DNA of 64,000 nt from Microbacteriaceae bacterium (lineage in GTDB: Bacteria; Actinomycetota; Actinomycetes; Actinomycetales; Microbacteriaceae): NCBI GenBank assembly GCA_024639845.1, contig JAHEGG010000004.1, positions 109,197 to 173,196 of the forward strand. Direction: 5' to 3'. Shown here piece after piece: positions 36,273-45,990 of the stretch. Under the pieces are notes generated by a model. That model did no database searches. It had not been told where the DNA came from and worked only from the letters and a program-made list of their open reading frames with translations. A program made the translations under genes and the position numbers. Position 1 is the first letter of the stretch. The number at the start of each line of letters is the position of its first letter.

Positions 36273-37232
36273 TTATAGCGTGCCAAGTTCTAGGCGAGCA
36301 AGGTCGGCAGCACCCACGACACCGGCGTCGTTGACGAACTCGGCAATAGCAAAGCGCACGTGAGGGCGATAGGCGGCTGCCGAGAGGTGCTTTAAGTAGC
36401 TTTCACGGATGGGGTTAAGCAGTAGGTCTCCCGCAGCGCTGACGCCCCCGCCGATGATGACCACCTCTGGGTCTAGCACGGCGCAGAGCCCAGCAACCGT
36501 GCGACCAAGTGCTTCACCAAGGTCATTCAAGAGGCCGAGTGCCCCGGCGTCTTGCTCGACAATGGCCTGGTAAACCTGAGCTCCGGTAAGTTCTCCGGCT
36601 TGTTCTTCAAGCTCGGCAAGACGATACCCTTCTGGTTGCCCTGAGGCCGCAAGGGACTTTGCAGACTTCAATAACGCGGTTCCCGAGCCATAAGGTTCGA
36701 TGCACCCGACTTGACCGCAACCACAAGCTCGGTCTCCCCCATTGAGAGGAACGTGGCCCAACTCCGCCGCTAGCCCGAAACCGCCGCGAAGTAGTTTGCC
36801 GTCAACGATGATTGCGCCACCAACACCGGTTCCGATTGTGAGCATCACCACGTGTCGAGCACCAACTCCGGCACCGAATCGATATTCGGCCCAACCGGCC
36901 GCGTTGGCATCATTTTCGATGAATACTGGCATCGAAACCTTGGATTGAATCTTGGCCTTGATCGGCTCATTGCGCCAAGAAAGATTTGGCGCATAGACGA
37001 TATTTGCGCGCTCAGCATCGACAAATCCGGCAGCCGCTACACCTACTGCTAAAACCTCTACGCCATCGGAAAGGTCACGAATAAGGTCAACCACGGCATC
37101 CGCGATCGCATCGGAGTCCTGAGCCGGAGTGGGAACGCGAGTCTCGCGAATGATGTTTCCCGAGCCGTCGACCAGCGCGCCACCAATCTTGGTGCCACCG
37201 ATGTCGATTCCAACCGAGTACATGTTCTTCAT
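36273..37232 (-). CDS. ROK-family glucokinase
   Basis: It phosphorylates glucose (or a related sugar) with ATP. The 319-residue protein has the phosphate loop GIDIGGTKIGG (8-18), the active-site region IENDANAAGWAEYRFG, TIGTGVGGAIIVDG and the ROK zinc motif CGCGQVGCIE. There is no N-terminal helix-turn-helix, which argues for an enzyme rather than a repressor. I take ATG 37232 (MKNMYSVGID); the frame to 37274 adds residues before the fold. It is divergent from the acyl-CoA synthetase gene. Confidence 0.9.
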   Translation of the reverse strand: MKNMYSVGIDIGGTKIGGALVDGSGNIIRETRVPTPAQDSDAIADAVVDLIRDLSDGVEVLAVGVAAAGFVDAERANIVYAPNLSWRNEPIKAKIQSKVSMPVFIENDANAAGWAEYRFGAGVGARHVVMLTIGTGVGGAIIVDGKLLRGGFGLAAELGHVPLNGGDRACGCGQVGCIEPYGSGTALLKSAKSLAASGQPEGYRLAELEEQAGELTGAQVYQAIVEQDAGALGLLNDLGEALGRTVAGLCAVLDPEVVIIGGGVSAAGDLLLNPIRESYLKHLSAAAYRPHVRFAIAEFVNDAGVVGAADLARLELGTL

Positions 37233-37368
37233 TTCTGCTCGTGATTCAAGGTTTATCTGTGTAAGTTTAGCCAAAGAGGCGAATAAACTTCCCCGAGTTA
37301 TCCCCCTTTTGTTTGATGCATTGCGGTTCTAAGGCAACTAGGATTTTTCTAACTAACAGGGAGTAACG

Positions 37369-39195
37369 ATGCAGACCTATGAGATTCCGGCTCACGTCAA
37401 GTCCGCCGAAACCGACAACATCACTGACCTTCTCGTCGAGCGTGTGAAGGCCACTCCAAAGCTCCCCCTGTATGCAACGCAGGATGCGGCAGGCAACTGG
37501 ACCAACGTCACCGCCGAGGAGTTTGAACAGCGCGTTGTTGCACTCGCCAAGGGCTTCATCGCTGCAGGTATTCAACCTGGACAGGCAATTGGAATCATGT
37601 CGCGCACCCGCTTCGAATGGTCGCTGATTGATTTTGCGATCTGGTACGCAGGTGCAGTATCGGTGCCAGTTTATGAAACCTCAGCGCCGGCACAACTCGA
37701 GTGGATTCTCTCGAACAGCGATGCAGTGGCCCTGTGGCTAGAAAGCGATGAGCACGAACAGCGATACTCTCAAATCAAGGCGAGCACACCACTGATTCGA
37801 AATGTGTGGCGAATGGATGATGGTGCAATCGATCGGCTGGTTGAACTAGGTCGCGAGGTTGCCGACGATCAAGTTGAAAAACGCCGCCGTGCAGCTGGTT
37901 TGGCAGATCTCGCAACAATCATCTACACCTCCGGAACGACCGGCAAGCCTAAAGGTTGCGAACTGACCCATCGAGGTTTCGTAGAGCTTTCTCGAAACGC
38001 CAAGATCGAACTGCCTGAGGTGCTCTGGGAAGGCACCTCGACATTGTTGTTCCTGCCTCTCGCTCACGTCTTCGCGAGGTTCATCCAGGTTATTGCGGTT
38101 CACGCCGGCGTCAAGGTTGGTCACCAGCCGGATGCCAAGAACGTGGCCCCAGCAATGGCAAGTTTCCACCCGAACTTTTTGCTCGCCGTGCCACGCGTTT
38201 TCGAGAAGGTTTTCAACAGTGCCGAGCAAAAGGCAGCCGCCGGCGGCAAAGGCAAGATTTTCCAACAAGCCGTGGATGTTGCAATCGCTTGGTCGAAGGC
38301 AAACGAAGCTGGCAAGGTTCCCGCTGGGCTATCCCTAAAGCACAAAATCTTCGACGCGTTGGTCTATAAAAAGCTTCGCGCTGCGATGGGCGGTCAAGTT
38401 CGTTTTGCGGTATCCGGTGGCGCACCGCTTGGAGAGAGACTCGGTCACTTCTATCGCGCGATAGGACTCACCGTGTTGGAGGGTTACGGGCTCACGGAAA
38501 CCACGGCCCCGGCCACCATTGGTCGACCAAGCAAGGTAAAGATAGGCAAAGTTGGTTACGCCCTGCCCGGCACAAGCGTGAGAATCGCGGATGACGGTGA
38601 GGTGCTTCTGGGCGGCTACAACATTCTGCGCGGCTACTGGCGCAACCCAGAAGCAACCGCCGAAGCCATTCAAGACGGCTGGTTCCACACCGGCGACATT
38701 GGCGAGCTAGATGACGACGGCTTCTTGGCAATCACCGGTCGCAAAAAAGAGCTCCTGGTCACCGCTGGTGGCAAGAACGTAGCACCTGCGCCGATGGAGG
38801 ACCCACTGCGCGCCAACCCGCTCATCGGTCAGGCCGTGGTTATCGGCGACCAACGCCCGTTCATCGCAGCGTTGATTTCGCTTGACTCCGAGATGCTGCC
38901 GATATGGCTGGCCAACAATGGCGGCGATAAGAGCCTCTCGGTGGCCCAAGCCGCCCAATCTCCGCTTGTTCTCGCAGAGGTTCAAAAGGCAGTGGATTCG
39001 GTGAACGCAACAGTGTCGAAGGCAGAGTCGATTCGCAAGTTCTCGATCATCCAAACCGAGCTGACCGAAGAGTCCGGACACCTGACTCCTTCGCTAAAGA
39101 TCAAGCGAGCTCAGGTGCTAAAGGACTTTTCGCCTGTAGTCGACGAGATCTATGGCACCGGCCCTAGCACCGTCGAAGCCGCGGTGAACCACTAG
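37369..39195 (+). CDS. Long-chain fatty acid--CoA ligase (FadD15-type)
   Basis: An AMP-forming ligase that activates fatty acids as acyl-CoA. The 608-residue protein shows the AMP/phosphate loop IIYTSGTTGKPKG (about 184-196), LPLAHVFARF, the A5 motif EGYGLTETTAPATIG and the A7 region GWFHTGDIGELDDDGFL followed by GRKKELLVTAGGKNV. GGGAG lies 5 nt before the ATG. It corresponds in neighbourhood to Rv2187 (FadD15). Its TAG and the def TAG on the other strand share CTAG. Confidence 0.92.
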   Translation: MQTYEIPAHVKSAETDNITDLLVERVKATPKLPLYATQDAAGNWTNVTAEEFEQRVVALAKGFIAAGIQPGQAIGIMSRTRFEWSLIDFAIWYAGAVSVPVYETSAPAQLEWILSNSDAVALWLESDEHEQRYSQIKASTPLIRNVWRMDDGAIDRLVELGREVADDQVEKRRRAAGLADLATIIYTSGTTGKPKGCELTHRGFVELSRNAKIELPEVLWEGTSTLLFLPLAHVFARFIQVIAVHAGVKVGHQPDAKNVAPAMASFHPNFLLAVPRVFEKVFNSAEQKAAAGGKGKIFQQAVDVAIAWSKANEAGKVPAGLSLKHKIFDALVYKKLRAAMGGQVRFAVSGGAPLGERLGHFYRAIGLTVLEGYGLTETTAPATIGRPSKVKIGKVGYALPGTSVRIADDGEVLLGGYNILRGYWRNPEATAEAIQDGWFHTGDIGELDDDGFLAITGRKKELLVTAGGKNVAPAPMEDPLRANPLIGQAVVIGDQRPFIAALISLDSEMLPIWLANNGGDKSLSVAQAAQSPLVLAEVQKAVDSVNATVSKAESIRKFSIIQTELTEESGHLTPSLKIKRAQVLKDFSPVVDEIYGTGPSTVEAAVNH

Positions 39196-39689
39196 CTCTT
39201 CAAGAACCAGTCGGTTTCGCGCAGCTTGCGCATCGCATCCCTGCGCTCTTCGACTTCTAGGCGATCGAGATAAACCATGCCGTCGAGGTGATCGCACTCG
39301 TGTTGAAGCGCTTGCGCAAGAAGGCCTTCGCCGTGGATTCTTACGACGTTCCCCTCTAGATCAAAACCCTCAGCGATGACCTCCGGAAAGCGCGGAGTGC
39401 GTTGCCACAGACCGGGCACCGAGAGACAGCCTTCGTCGACGAGTTGCTTTTCGCCAAAGGTTTCGACGATTCGGGGATTGATTAGATAGCCGAGTTGCTT
39501 ATCGACGTGAAAACTGAAGGCACGAAGCCCGACCCCGATTTGAGGCGCGGCAACACCGGCTCGACCGGGTAGCTGTGTAGTTTCGAGCAGGTCTTCGATT
39601 AGTGATGTTGCCTCGGAAAAGTTTTTTACCGGCTCACACACGGTCTTCAAAACCGGGTCGCCGAGTAGGCGTATCTCTCGAACTGCCAA
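39192..39689 (-). CDS. def: Peptide deformylase
   Basis: It removes the N-formyl group from nascent proteins, using a metal ion. The 165-residue protein has all three motifs: GVAAPQIGV (45-53), EGCLSVPG (86-93, metal ligand C88) and QHECDHLDG (129-137, H130, E131, H134). The first motif has V in place of the usual L. The start is TTG at 39689, 2 nt after the stop of the MinD-like gene, so coupling is likely. Confidence 0.95.
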   Translation of the reverse strand: MAVREIRLLGDPVLKTVCEPVKNFSEATSLIEDLLETTQLPGRAGVAAPQIGVGLRAFSFHVDKQLGYLINPRIVETFGEKQLVDEGCLSVPGLWQRTPRFPEVIAEGFDLEGNVVRIHGEGLLAQALQHECDHLDGMVYLDRLEVEERRDAMRKLRETDWFLKS

Positions 39690-39691
39690 GG

Positions 39692-40873
39692 TTAGATGGT
39701 CTCGACGAGTCCGTCTACAACGATGGCTGCAAGTTCGCGGGCGGCCTCTTGAGTCGCCTTGCGAAGGCTCGAGAACTTGATGACCGAACCGGCTGCCAGT
39801 GCAGGGTCGTATGGAATACGAACGACGTGACGAACGCGAGTGCGGAAGTGCTGTTCGATCTCATCAAGCTTTACTAGCTGCGTTGCCTGGGTGGCCGTGT
39901 TGAGGGCAACCACTGAGTTTCTAACCAAATCACCATAGCCATTGGCCTCGAGCCAAGTTAGTGTCTCCGAGGCCAATCTTGCTTCGTCAACCGAACCACC
40001 AGAAACAATAACCAAACCGCTAGCGCGCTGAAGGGTCGGGCGCATGACCGAGTGCACGATACCGGTTCCGCAGTCGGTGAGAACGATCGAATAATAACGG
40101 GCTGCCATATCGGCAACGACGTTGTAGTCGCCCTCGTCAAACGCTTCGGAAAGCATCGGGTCTGGATCAGATGCGAGCACGTCGAGACGCGTAATGTCGC
40201 GCGACACCATGGTCGAAAAATCGGTGAAGCCATCAATGGCGGCGGCACGGTTGACCACGTCGCGAACCGTGAATCGGGTTGACTTGCTTACTCGCTCGGC
40301 TAGCGTTCCGCGGTCTGGGTTGGCGTCGATGGCGATGATTCGGTCTTCGCGCGACAGTGAAAGTGCCATTCCCAACAAGGTGCTGACAGTGGTCTTGCCC
40401 ACGCCACCCTTGCGAGTTAGCACGGGAACAAACTTGGCTCGACCGTCCAGTGCAGCACCGATTCTTGCATCGATCGCCTTGCGCGCGCGCACCTTTGCCG
40501 AATCACCTAGGTTGACCAGCTTGAGAGTAGCGAAATAAAGAAAACGTCGGAAGCCCGACTCTGGGGCAGGACGATTGCGACGAGTGTTGTCGATGAGGCG
40601 ATCCGCGGTGAGCATCGCGGCCGGTTCTGGTTGGTCAAAAGATTCACCGCGAAGCGAGTCACGACGGGTGTAGTTGGTGCGTCTTGAGAGCGGCTGAGCG
40701 TCTTGGGGCGCCTCGACGATTGGCCGTTCATCCCTGATGATTTCGACGCTTGCGGTGGCTGGTGCGACATCGACAACGCCCGGTTGAACTGCGGTCTCGC
40801 CTAGAGAGTGGGTGCCGACCGATTCGGTCTGCTCGTTTTCGAGCTCACCCTCGTTCTTATCAAAAAAACCCAT
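39692..40873 (-). CDS. MinD/ParA-like ATPase with long N-terminal extension
   Basis: The C-terminal half (about 145-393) is a P-loop ATPase of the MinD/ParA group: deviant Walker A KGGVGKTT (155-162), DANPDRGTL, then TDCGTG in place of the usual D-x-P-P. The first 145 residues are acidic then Arg-rich and look disordered, with an amphipathic stretch around 107-140. This layout resembles actinobacterial ATPases related to EspI/type VII secretion or flagellar/MinD-like regulators, but no secretion genes are near, so the role is unknown. The gene lies between pyc and def. Confidence 0.8.
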   Translation of the reverse strand: MGFFDKNEGELENEQTESVGTHSLGETAVQPGVVDVAPATASVEIIRDERPIVEAPQDAQPLSRRTNYTRRDSLRGESFDQPEPAAMLTADRLIDNTRRNRPAPESGFRRFLYFATLKLVNLGDSAKVRARKAIDARIGAALDGRAKFVPVLTRKGGVGKTTVSTLLGMALSLSREDRIIAIDANPDRGTLAERVSKSTRFTVRDVVNRAAAIDGFTDFSTMVSRDITRLDVLASDPDPMLSEAFDEGDYNVVADMAARYYSIVLTDCGTGIVHSVMRPTLQRASGLVIVSGGSVDEARLASETLTWLEANGYGDLVRNSVVALNTATQATQLVKLDEIEQHFRTRVRHVVRIPYDPALAAGSVIKFSSLRKATQEAARELAAIVVDGLVETI

Positions 40874-40940
40874 GTCACTCCCGTGATGCTAGTGCAGTGA
40901 AAACCACTGGCTTTTGGAAAGTCTAGCCGAGGTCAGCGAC

Positions 40941-43900
40941 TTATTCTGGCTCGACCACCAGGATGAGGTCGCCTGCGTCAACGCTTTGAGTCTTGCCAAT
41001 CGCGATGCGCTTGACCACTCCCGCGGCACTTGCGGTGATGGTTGCCTCCATCTTCATGGCCTCGATCGTGGCCACCGCCTGACCGACCTCGATTCGCGCG
41101 CCTTCAACGGTCTGAACCGTGACCACGCCTTGGAATGGTGCTGCGACGTGTCCGAGATTCTTCTGGTCGGCCTTTTCCGCTTGTGGAAGGTTGACTGAGA
41201 TTTTTCGATCACGAATGTTGATCGGACGCAACTGACCGTTGAGAGTGGCCATGACCGTTCTGAAGCCTTTTGCATCTGGGGTTCCGATCGCTTCGAGCCC
41301 AACATAAAGTCGGATTCCTTTCGTGATCTGAACCACGTGCTCGCGTCCGGCTTCGAGACCGTATAGGTAGTCAACGGTGTCGACCTGGTCGAGGTTTCCG
41401 TAGGTTTCGCGCGACTTCTCAAAGTCGGCGGTAGGACCAGGGAAAAGCAATCGGTTCAGCGTCGAGCGGCGCACTCTGGCATCCGGTGATGAAAGCTTTT
41501 CGAGGTCTTCTGGCGAAACCGCGGTTAGACCGAACTTAGGTGACTTGCCCTGCAAAACCTTGGTGCGGAACGGTTCTGGCCAGCCGCCAGGCAGGTCGCC
41601 CAGCTCTCCGGCCATGAATCCGATGACCGAATCAGGCACATCATAGTTCTGAGGATTTGCGGCGAAGTCGGCCGGGTCGGCACCAACGGCTACGAGGTGA
41701 AGGGCCAGGTCGCCAACTACCTTGGATGAAGGCGTCACCTTGGTCGGACGCCCAAGAATCAGGTTGGCAGCGGCATACATATCTTCGACTCGTTCGAACT
41801 GGTTTCCCAATCCGAGTGCGATCGCCTGCTGGCGAAGGTTCGAAAGCTGACCGCCCGGAATCTCGTGCTTGTAAACCCGGCCGGTCGGTCCTGGAAGGCC
41901 CGATTCAAATGGCGAATAGACGGTTCGCACCGACTCCCAGTAAGGCTCTAGTGCAGTTACCGACTCGAGCGGAATACCAGAGTCGCGATCCGTGTGCGCC
42001 AGAGCAGCAACGAGTGCCGAAGCGGATGGCTGGCTCGTGGTGCCCGCCATCGGAGCCGAAGCCACATCCACAGCATCCACGCCTGCATCGATAGCAGCCA
42101 TCAGAGTTGCCAGCTGCCCGCCAGCGGTGTCGTGGGTGTGCAAATGGACAGGGAGATCGAACCGCTCACGCAAAGCTCTTACCAACTTAGCCGCAGCCGC
42201 AGGGCGCAGTAGGCCAGCCATGTCTTTAATCGCCAGGATGTGTGCTCCCGCCTTGACGATTTCGTCGGCCAGGCTCAGGTAGTAGTCGAGAGTGTAAAGC
42301 TTTTCGTTCGGGTCGAGCAGGTCGGCGGTGTAGCAGAGTGCTACCTCGGCGAGCGCGGTTTCGGTGCGAAGTACTGCCTCGATTGCCGGGCGCATCTGCT
42401 CAACATCGTTAAGGGCGTCGAAGATTCTAAAAATATCGATTCCGGTGGCGGCAGCCTCTTTAACAAAGGCTTCGGTTACCTCGGTCGGATATGGCGTGTA
42501 GCCGACCGTGTTGCGACCACGCAGCAGCATCTGGATGCACAGGTTAGGCATGGCTGCGCGAAGTGCTGCAAGCCGTTCCCAAGGGTCCTCCCCAAGGAAT
42601 CGCAGCGCGACATCGTAGGTTGCACCACCCCAAGCCTCGACCGACAGTAGTTGTGGGGTCAGTCGAGCGACGTATGGTGCTACCTGAACCAGGTCACGAC
42701 CACGCACGCGGGTCGCCAACAGCGACTGGTGAGCGTCACGGAATGTGGTGTCGGTGATAGCTACTGCGCTTTGAGCACGAAGGTTTTCGGCAAACTTCTT
42801 TGGACCTAACTCGAGCAGAGACTGCCTCGAACCACTCGGTGCAGGCGAGGTTACGTCGATTTTCGGCAGTTTCACCGCAGGCGATAGGCGACCGTTTCTC
42901 GGGCCATATGGCTGGTTGACGGTCACATCTGCCAAGAAGGTGATGATCTTGGTGCCGCGGTCTTTTGACGGTGCAGCTGTGAAAAGTTGTGGTCGTTCGT
43001 CGATGAATGCCGTGCTTAGGTCGCCGCTAGCAAAGGTTTCGTCGGCCATGACGGCTTGCAAAAACGCGATGTTGGTAGAAACACCTCTGATGCGGAACTC
43101 AGCCAATGCACGACGGGCACGGATGACGGCGGTTGGAAAATCCTTGCCCTTTGAAATCAACTTCACCAGCAGTGAGTCGAAGTGTGGGCTTACTTCGCTA
43201 CCGGCAGAGATGGTTCCACCGTCGAGGCGAATACCCGCGCCGCCAGGCGAACGATAGGTGGTGATCTTGCCGGTGTCGGGGCGGAATCCCTGAGATGGGT
43301 CCTCCGTGGTGATTCTGCACTGGATCGCGAAACCGTGCATGGTGATTGAGCTTTGGGTTAGCCCGAGCTGTGGCAGTGTTTCGCCCGATGCAATTCGCAT
43401 CTGGCTTTGAACGAGGTCAATATCCGTGATCTCTTCGGATACGGTGTGCTCTACCTGAATGCGCGGGTTCATCTCGATGAACACGTGCTTGCCTGCGTTT
43501 GGACCAACCGTGTCAATCAAAAACTCGACGGTGCCAGCGTTGGAATAACCGATCTGTTTGGCAAAGGCGACGGCATCCCGATAGAGCGCTTGGCGAAGGT
43601 CTTCGTCGAGCAACGGTGCCGGCGCAATCTCCACAACTTTTTGGTTTCGACGCTGAACCGAGCAGTCGCGTTCAAACAGGTGAACCACGTTGCCCGAGGC
43701 ATCGGCAAGAATCTGAACCTCGATGTGACGAGGACGAAGCACAGCCTGTTCGAGAAATACTCGAGCATCGCCAAAGGCGGCGTCAGCCTCACGCATGGCT
43801 TCGGCGAGTGCAGCGGCTAGAAGCGACTTCTCAGCCACGCGACGCATTCCACGGCCACCACCACCGGCAACAGCCTTCACAAAGAGAGGAAACCCGATCC

Positions 43901-44348
43901 CTTCGGCCTGAGCTACAAGTTCATCTACGTTTGCCGACGACGGGCTGGATTTGAGCACGGGAACACCGGCCGCGATGGCAGCCTCTTTCGCGTTTACCTT
44001 GTTGCCGGCAAGCTCTAGGACGTCAGCCTTTGGACCGATAAATGTGATGCCGTTCTCGGCGGCAGCCCTTGCCAAATCCGGGTTTTCCGAAAGAAAGCCA
44101 TAACCCGGATAGATTGCGTCGGCACCGGATTCTTTGGCGACACGAATGATTTCTGCAACATCTAGGTAGGCCCGAACCGGGTGGCCTTCAACACCGATTT
44201 GGTAGGCCTCATCGGCCTTCAGCCGGTGACTGGAGTTGCGGTCCTCGTAGGGAAAAACGGCAACCGTTGCAGCGCCCAGCTCATAGGCGGCGCGAAACGC
44301 GCGAATTGCGATTTCACCTCGGTTGGCTACGAGAATCTTTTTGAACAT
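40941..44348 (-). CDS. pyc: Pyruvate carboxylase
   Basis: A biotin enzyme that carboxylates pyruvate to oxaloacetate to refill the TCA cycle. The single 1135-residue chain has an N-terminal biotin carboxylase (ILVANRGEIAIRAFRA at 5-20; GGGGRGMRRV; EMNPRIQVEHTVSEEITDIDLV), a central carboxyltransferase (ITDTTFRDAHQSLLATRVR; IFDALND; IKDMAGLL) and a C-terminal biotin carrier with the biotinylated lysine in EAMKMEA (K1099). AGGA precedes the ATG. It is divergent from the parA-like gene. No birA was seen in the window. Confidence 0.97.
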   Translation of the reverse strand: MFKKILVANRGEIAIRAFRAAYELGAATVAVFPYEDRNSSHRLKADEAYQIGVEGHPVRAYLDVAEIIRVAKESGADAIYPGYGFLSENPDLARAAAENGITFIGPKADVLELAGNKVNAKEAAIAAGVPVLKSSPSSANVDELVAQAEGIGFPLFVKAVAGGGGRGMRRVAEKSLLAAALAEAMREADAAFGDARVFLEQAVLRPRHIEVQILADASGNVVHLFERDCSVQRRNQKVVEIAPAPLLDEDLRQALYRDAVAFAKQIGYSNAGTVEFLIDTVGPNAGKHVFIEMNPRIQVEHTVSEEITDIDLVQSQMRIASGETLPQLGLTQSSITMHGFAIQCRITTEDPSQGFRPDTGKITTYRSPGGAGIRLDGGTISAGSEVSPHFDSLLVKLISKGKDFPTAVIRARRALAEFRIRGVSTNIAFLQAVMADETFASGDLSTAFIDERPQLFTAAPSKDRGTKIITFLADVTVNQPYGPRNGRLSPAVKLPKIDVTSPAPSGSRQSLLELGPKKFAENLRAQSAVAITDTTFRDAHQSLLATRVRGRDLVQVAPYVARLTPQLLSVEAWGGATYDVALRFLGEDPWERLAALRAAMPNLCIQMLLRGRNTVGYTPYPTEVTEAFVKEAAATGIDIFRIFDALNDVEQMRPAIEAVLRTETALAEVALCYTADLLDPNEKLYTLDYYLSLADEIVKAGAHILAIKDMAGLLRPAAAAKLVRALRERFDLPVHLHTHDTAGGQLATLMAAIDAGVDAVDVASAPMAGTTSQPSASALVAALAHTDRDSGIPLESVTALEPYWESVRTVYSPFESGLPGPTGRVYKHEIPGGQLSNLRQQAIALGLGNQFERVEDMYAAANLILGRPTKVTPSSKVVGDLALHLVAVGADPADFAANPQNYDVPDSVIGFMAGELGDLPGGWPEPFRTKVLQGKSPKFGLTAVSPEDLEKLSSPDARVRRSTLNRLLFPGPTADFEKSRETYGNLDQVDTVDYLYGLEAGREHVVQITKGIRLYVGLEAIGTPDAKGFRTVMATLNGQLRPINIRDRKISVNLPQAEKADQKNLGHVAAPFQGVVTVQTVEGARIEVGQAVATIEAMKMEATITASAAGVVKRIAIGKTQSVDAGDLILVVEPE

Positions 44349-44399
44349 TAGGTCCTAAGGCTCGGTGGTCTGGTGATTCAACTGGCGCTGATAAAAAGG

Positions 44400-44412
44400 T
44401 AGCCTATAGGCG
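44400..44412 (+). promoter_or_regulatory. Putative leaderless promoter -10 of parA-like gene
   Basis: TAGCCT (44400-44405) ends 6 nt before the GTG at 44412; no Shine-Dalgarno sequence is present. This fits the TANNNT leaderless arrangement. Confidence 0.45.
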
Positions 44413-45350
44413 TGCATGTTCTAAGCGTGAGCTCCCTGAAAGGGGGCGTTGGCAAGACCACTATTGCCCTTGGCATTGCCTCCGCTGCTTATGCTCGGGG
44501 GCTACGCACACTCGTGGTAGACCTCGACCCGCAGTGCGATGCAACCACCGGTTTAGGCGCCATCGGGGAGTACGACACGACCGTTGCCGACGTGTTGAAG
44601 AAACCCCGGCACAACATTGTGCATAAAGCAATCGTATCTACTACTTGGAACAAAATTCAGCCTTCGAAATTAGACGTTCTGGCTGGAAGCCCGAGCATCC
44701 AAGTGAACGACGACCCAGCCCCGCACGCCAAAGAACTTTGGCGGTTAGAGGTCGCTCTTAGTCGTGTTGAAGATGATTATGACCTGGTGATCATCGACAC
44801 TCCCCCGTCGATGAACGGTCTCACTAAAACCGCCTGGGTGGCCTCAGACCGAATTTTGATCGTGACCGAGCCGAGTCTCTTCTCGGTAGTCGCTGCCGAA
44901 CGCAGCACGCGAGCCGTGAACACGATGCGCAAAGAGGTAACTCGCAGGTTGCGACTGTTTGGTGTAATCGTGAATCGCTACAAGCCACTTAGCAAAGAAC
45001 ACCAGTTCCGCATCAATGAGCTCACCGAAAAGTATCCCGGTCGACTGCTGCCTCAGATGTTCGAAGAGAAGGCAACTTTGCAACAAGCCCAAGGCGCTGC
45101 TCGCCCCATCCACGGCTGGCCTGGCGAGACCGGGGCTGCACTTGCCGGCATGTTTGACGAAGTTCTTGATCGCCTTCTACTCGACTTCAACGAGAACCCT
45201 TATGACGAAGAGGACGAACGTGCTCGACGACCGCGTCGACAGAAGCGACTATTGAAGTCGAAGCGCGGCAAAAACCTGGAATCTTTGATTGGCGAGCAAA
45301 TCGAGTCAAATTCTGATGGTTTTGCCGAGCCGCCGGCCCAAGAAAACTGA
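44412..45350 (+). CDS. Orphan ParA-family ATPase with basic C-terminal tail
   Basis: A 312-residue ParA/Soj-type ATPase: deviant Walker A LKGGVGKTT (9-17), VVDLDPQCDATTGLG (switch region, about 35-49), VIIDTPPSMN (about 119-128) and a full ParA C-terminal fold. It has an added tail of about 50 residues, first basic (RARRPRRQKRLLKSKRGK) then acidic. No parB or parS is next to it. It converges on the MerR gene with one base between stops. Its cargo is unknown; it is distinct from the ParA near scpA. Confidence 0.88.
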   Translation: MHVLSVSSLKGGVGKTTIALGIASAAYARGLRTLVVDLDPQCDATTGLGAIGEYDTTVADVLKKPRHNIVHKAIVSTTWNKIQPSKLDVLAGSPSIQVNDDPAPHAKELWRLEVALSRVEDDYDLVIIDTPPSMNGLTKTAWVASDRILIVTEPSLFSVVAAERSTRAVNTMRKEVTRRLRLFGVIVNRYKPLSKEHQFRINELTEKYPGRLLPQMFEEKATLQQAQGAARPIHGWPGETGAALAGMFDEVLDRLLLDFNENPYDEEDERARRPRRQKRLLKSKRGKNLESLIGEQIESNSDGFAEPPAQEN

Positions 45351-45351
45351 A

Positions 45352-45897
45352 CTAGACGGCTTTGCGAGCGCTGCGTCGGGCAGCAAGTTCGTCGACATCC
45401 TCAAGCGATGAAGGCGTCATGTTTACTAGCGTTGCCTCGACTTCTCGAAGCACACGGCCCACTGCAATTCCGAACACGCCTTGGCCGCGACCCACAAGGT
45501 CGATTACCTCGTCCTGAGTGGTGCACAAATAAACTCGGGCTCCATCTGACATGAGCGTGATTTTGGCTAGGTCGTTGAATCCGGCCGCTCGCAACTGATC
45601 GACAGCGAGCCGAATTTGCTGAAGCGATACACCGGTGTCGAGAAGCCTTTTGACTAACTTCAAAACGAGGATGTCGCGAAATGCGTAAAGACGTTGGCTT
45701 CCGGAACCAGTTGCGTGACGAACGCTCGGTTCAACGAGGCCGGTTCTGTCCCAGTAATCAAGTTGGCGATATGAAATTCCTGCGGCGGCGGCAGCCGGGA
45801 TGCCTCGATAACCGAGCTTCGGGTCAACCGAAGGAAGTCCTTCGGTGAACAGCATGTCGCTGGTGTAATCACCTTCGAGTTCGACGATGTCCGTCAT
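45352..45897 (-). CDS. MerR-family regulator of the garA-ftsR locus
   Basis: A 181-residue regulator with an atypical MerR winged helix (GYRGIPAAAAAGISYRQLDYWDRTGLVEPS, about 29-58) and a C-terminal region without the cysteines of metal-sensing MerR proteins. It matches by position and layout the second MerR gene of the actinobacterial garA-ftsR locus (Rv1830-type). I use ATG 45897, preceded by GGGAGAAG; the start at 45918 lies upstream of this site. The gap of 93 bp to ftsR shows no bifunctional-nuclease gene, which occupies this place in mycobacteria. Confidence 0.85.
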   Translation of the reverse strand: MTDIVELEGDYTSDMLFTEGLPSVDPKLGYRGIPAAAAAGISYRQLDYWDRTGLVEPSVRHATGSGSQRLYAFRDILVLKLVKRLLDTGVSLQQIRLAVDQLRAAGFNDLAKITLMSDGARVYLCTTQDEVIDLVGRGQGVFGIAVGRVLREVEATLVNMTPSSLEDVDELAARRSARKAV

Positions 45898-45990
45898 CGC
45901 TTCTCCCTTCAGGTTCAAGTACAGGTTTAATTGTTGACTACTAGGGCGATAATGGGGGGTTAATTTTTCCGCTCGGCGTGTCGCGAAGGA

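Noticed and set aside
43407..43954. Overlapping plus-strand frames inside pyruvate carboxylase
   Set aside because: Two competing frames over the same bases, both without domains; explained by codon bias of pyc.
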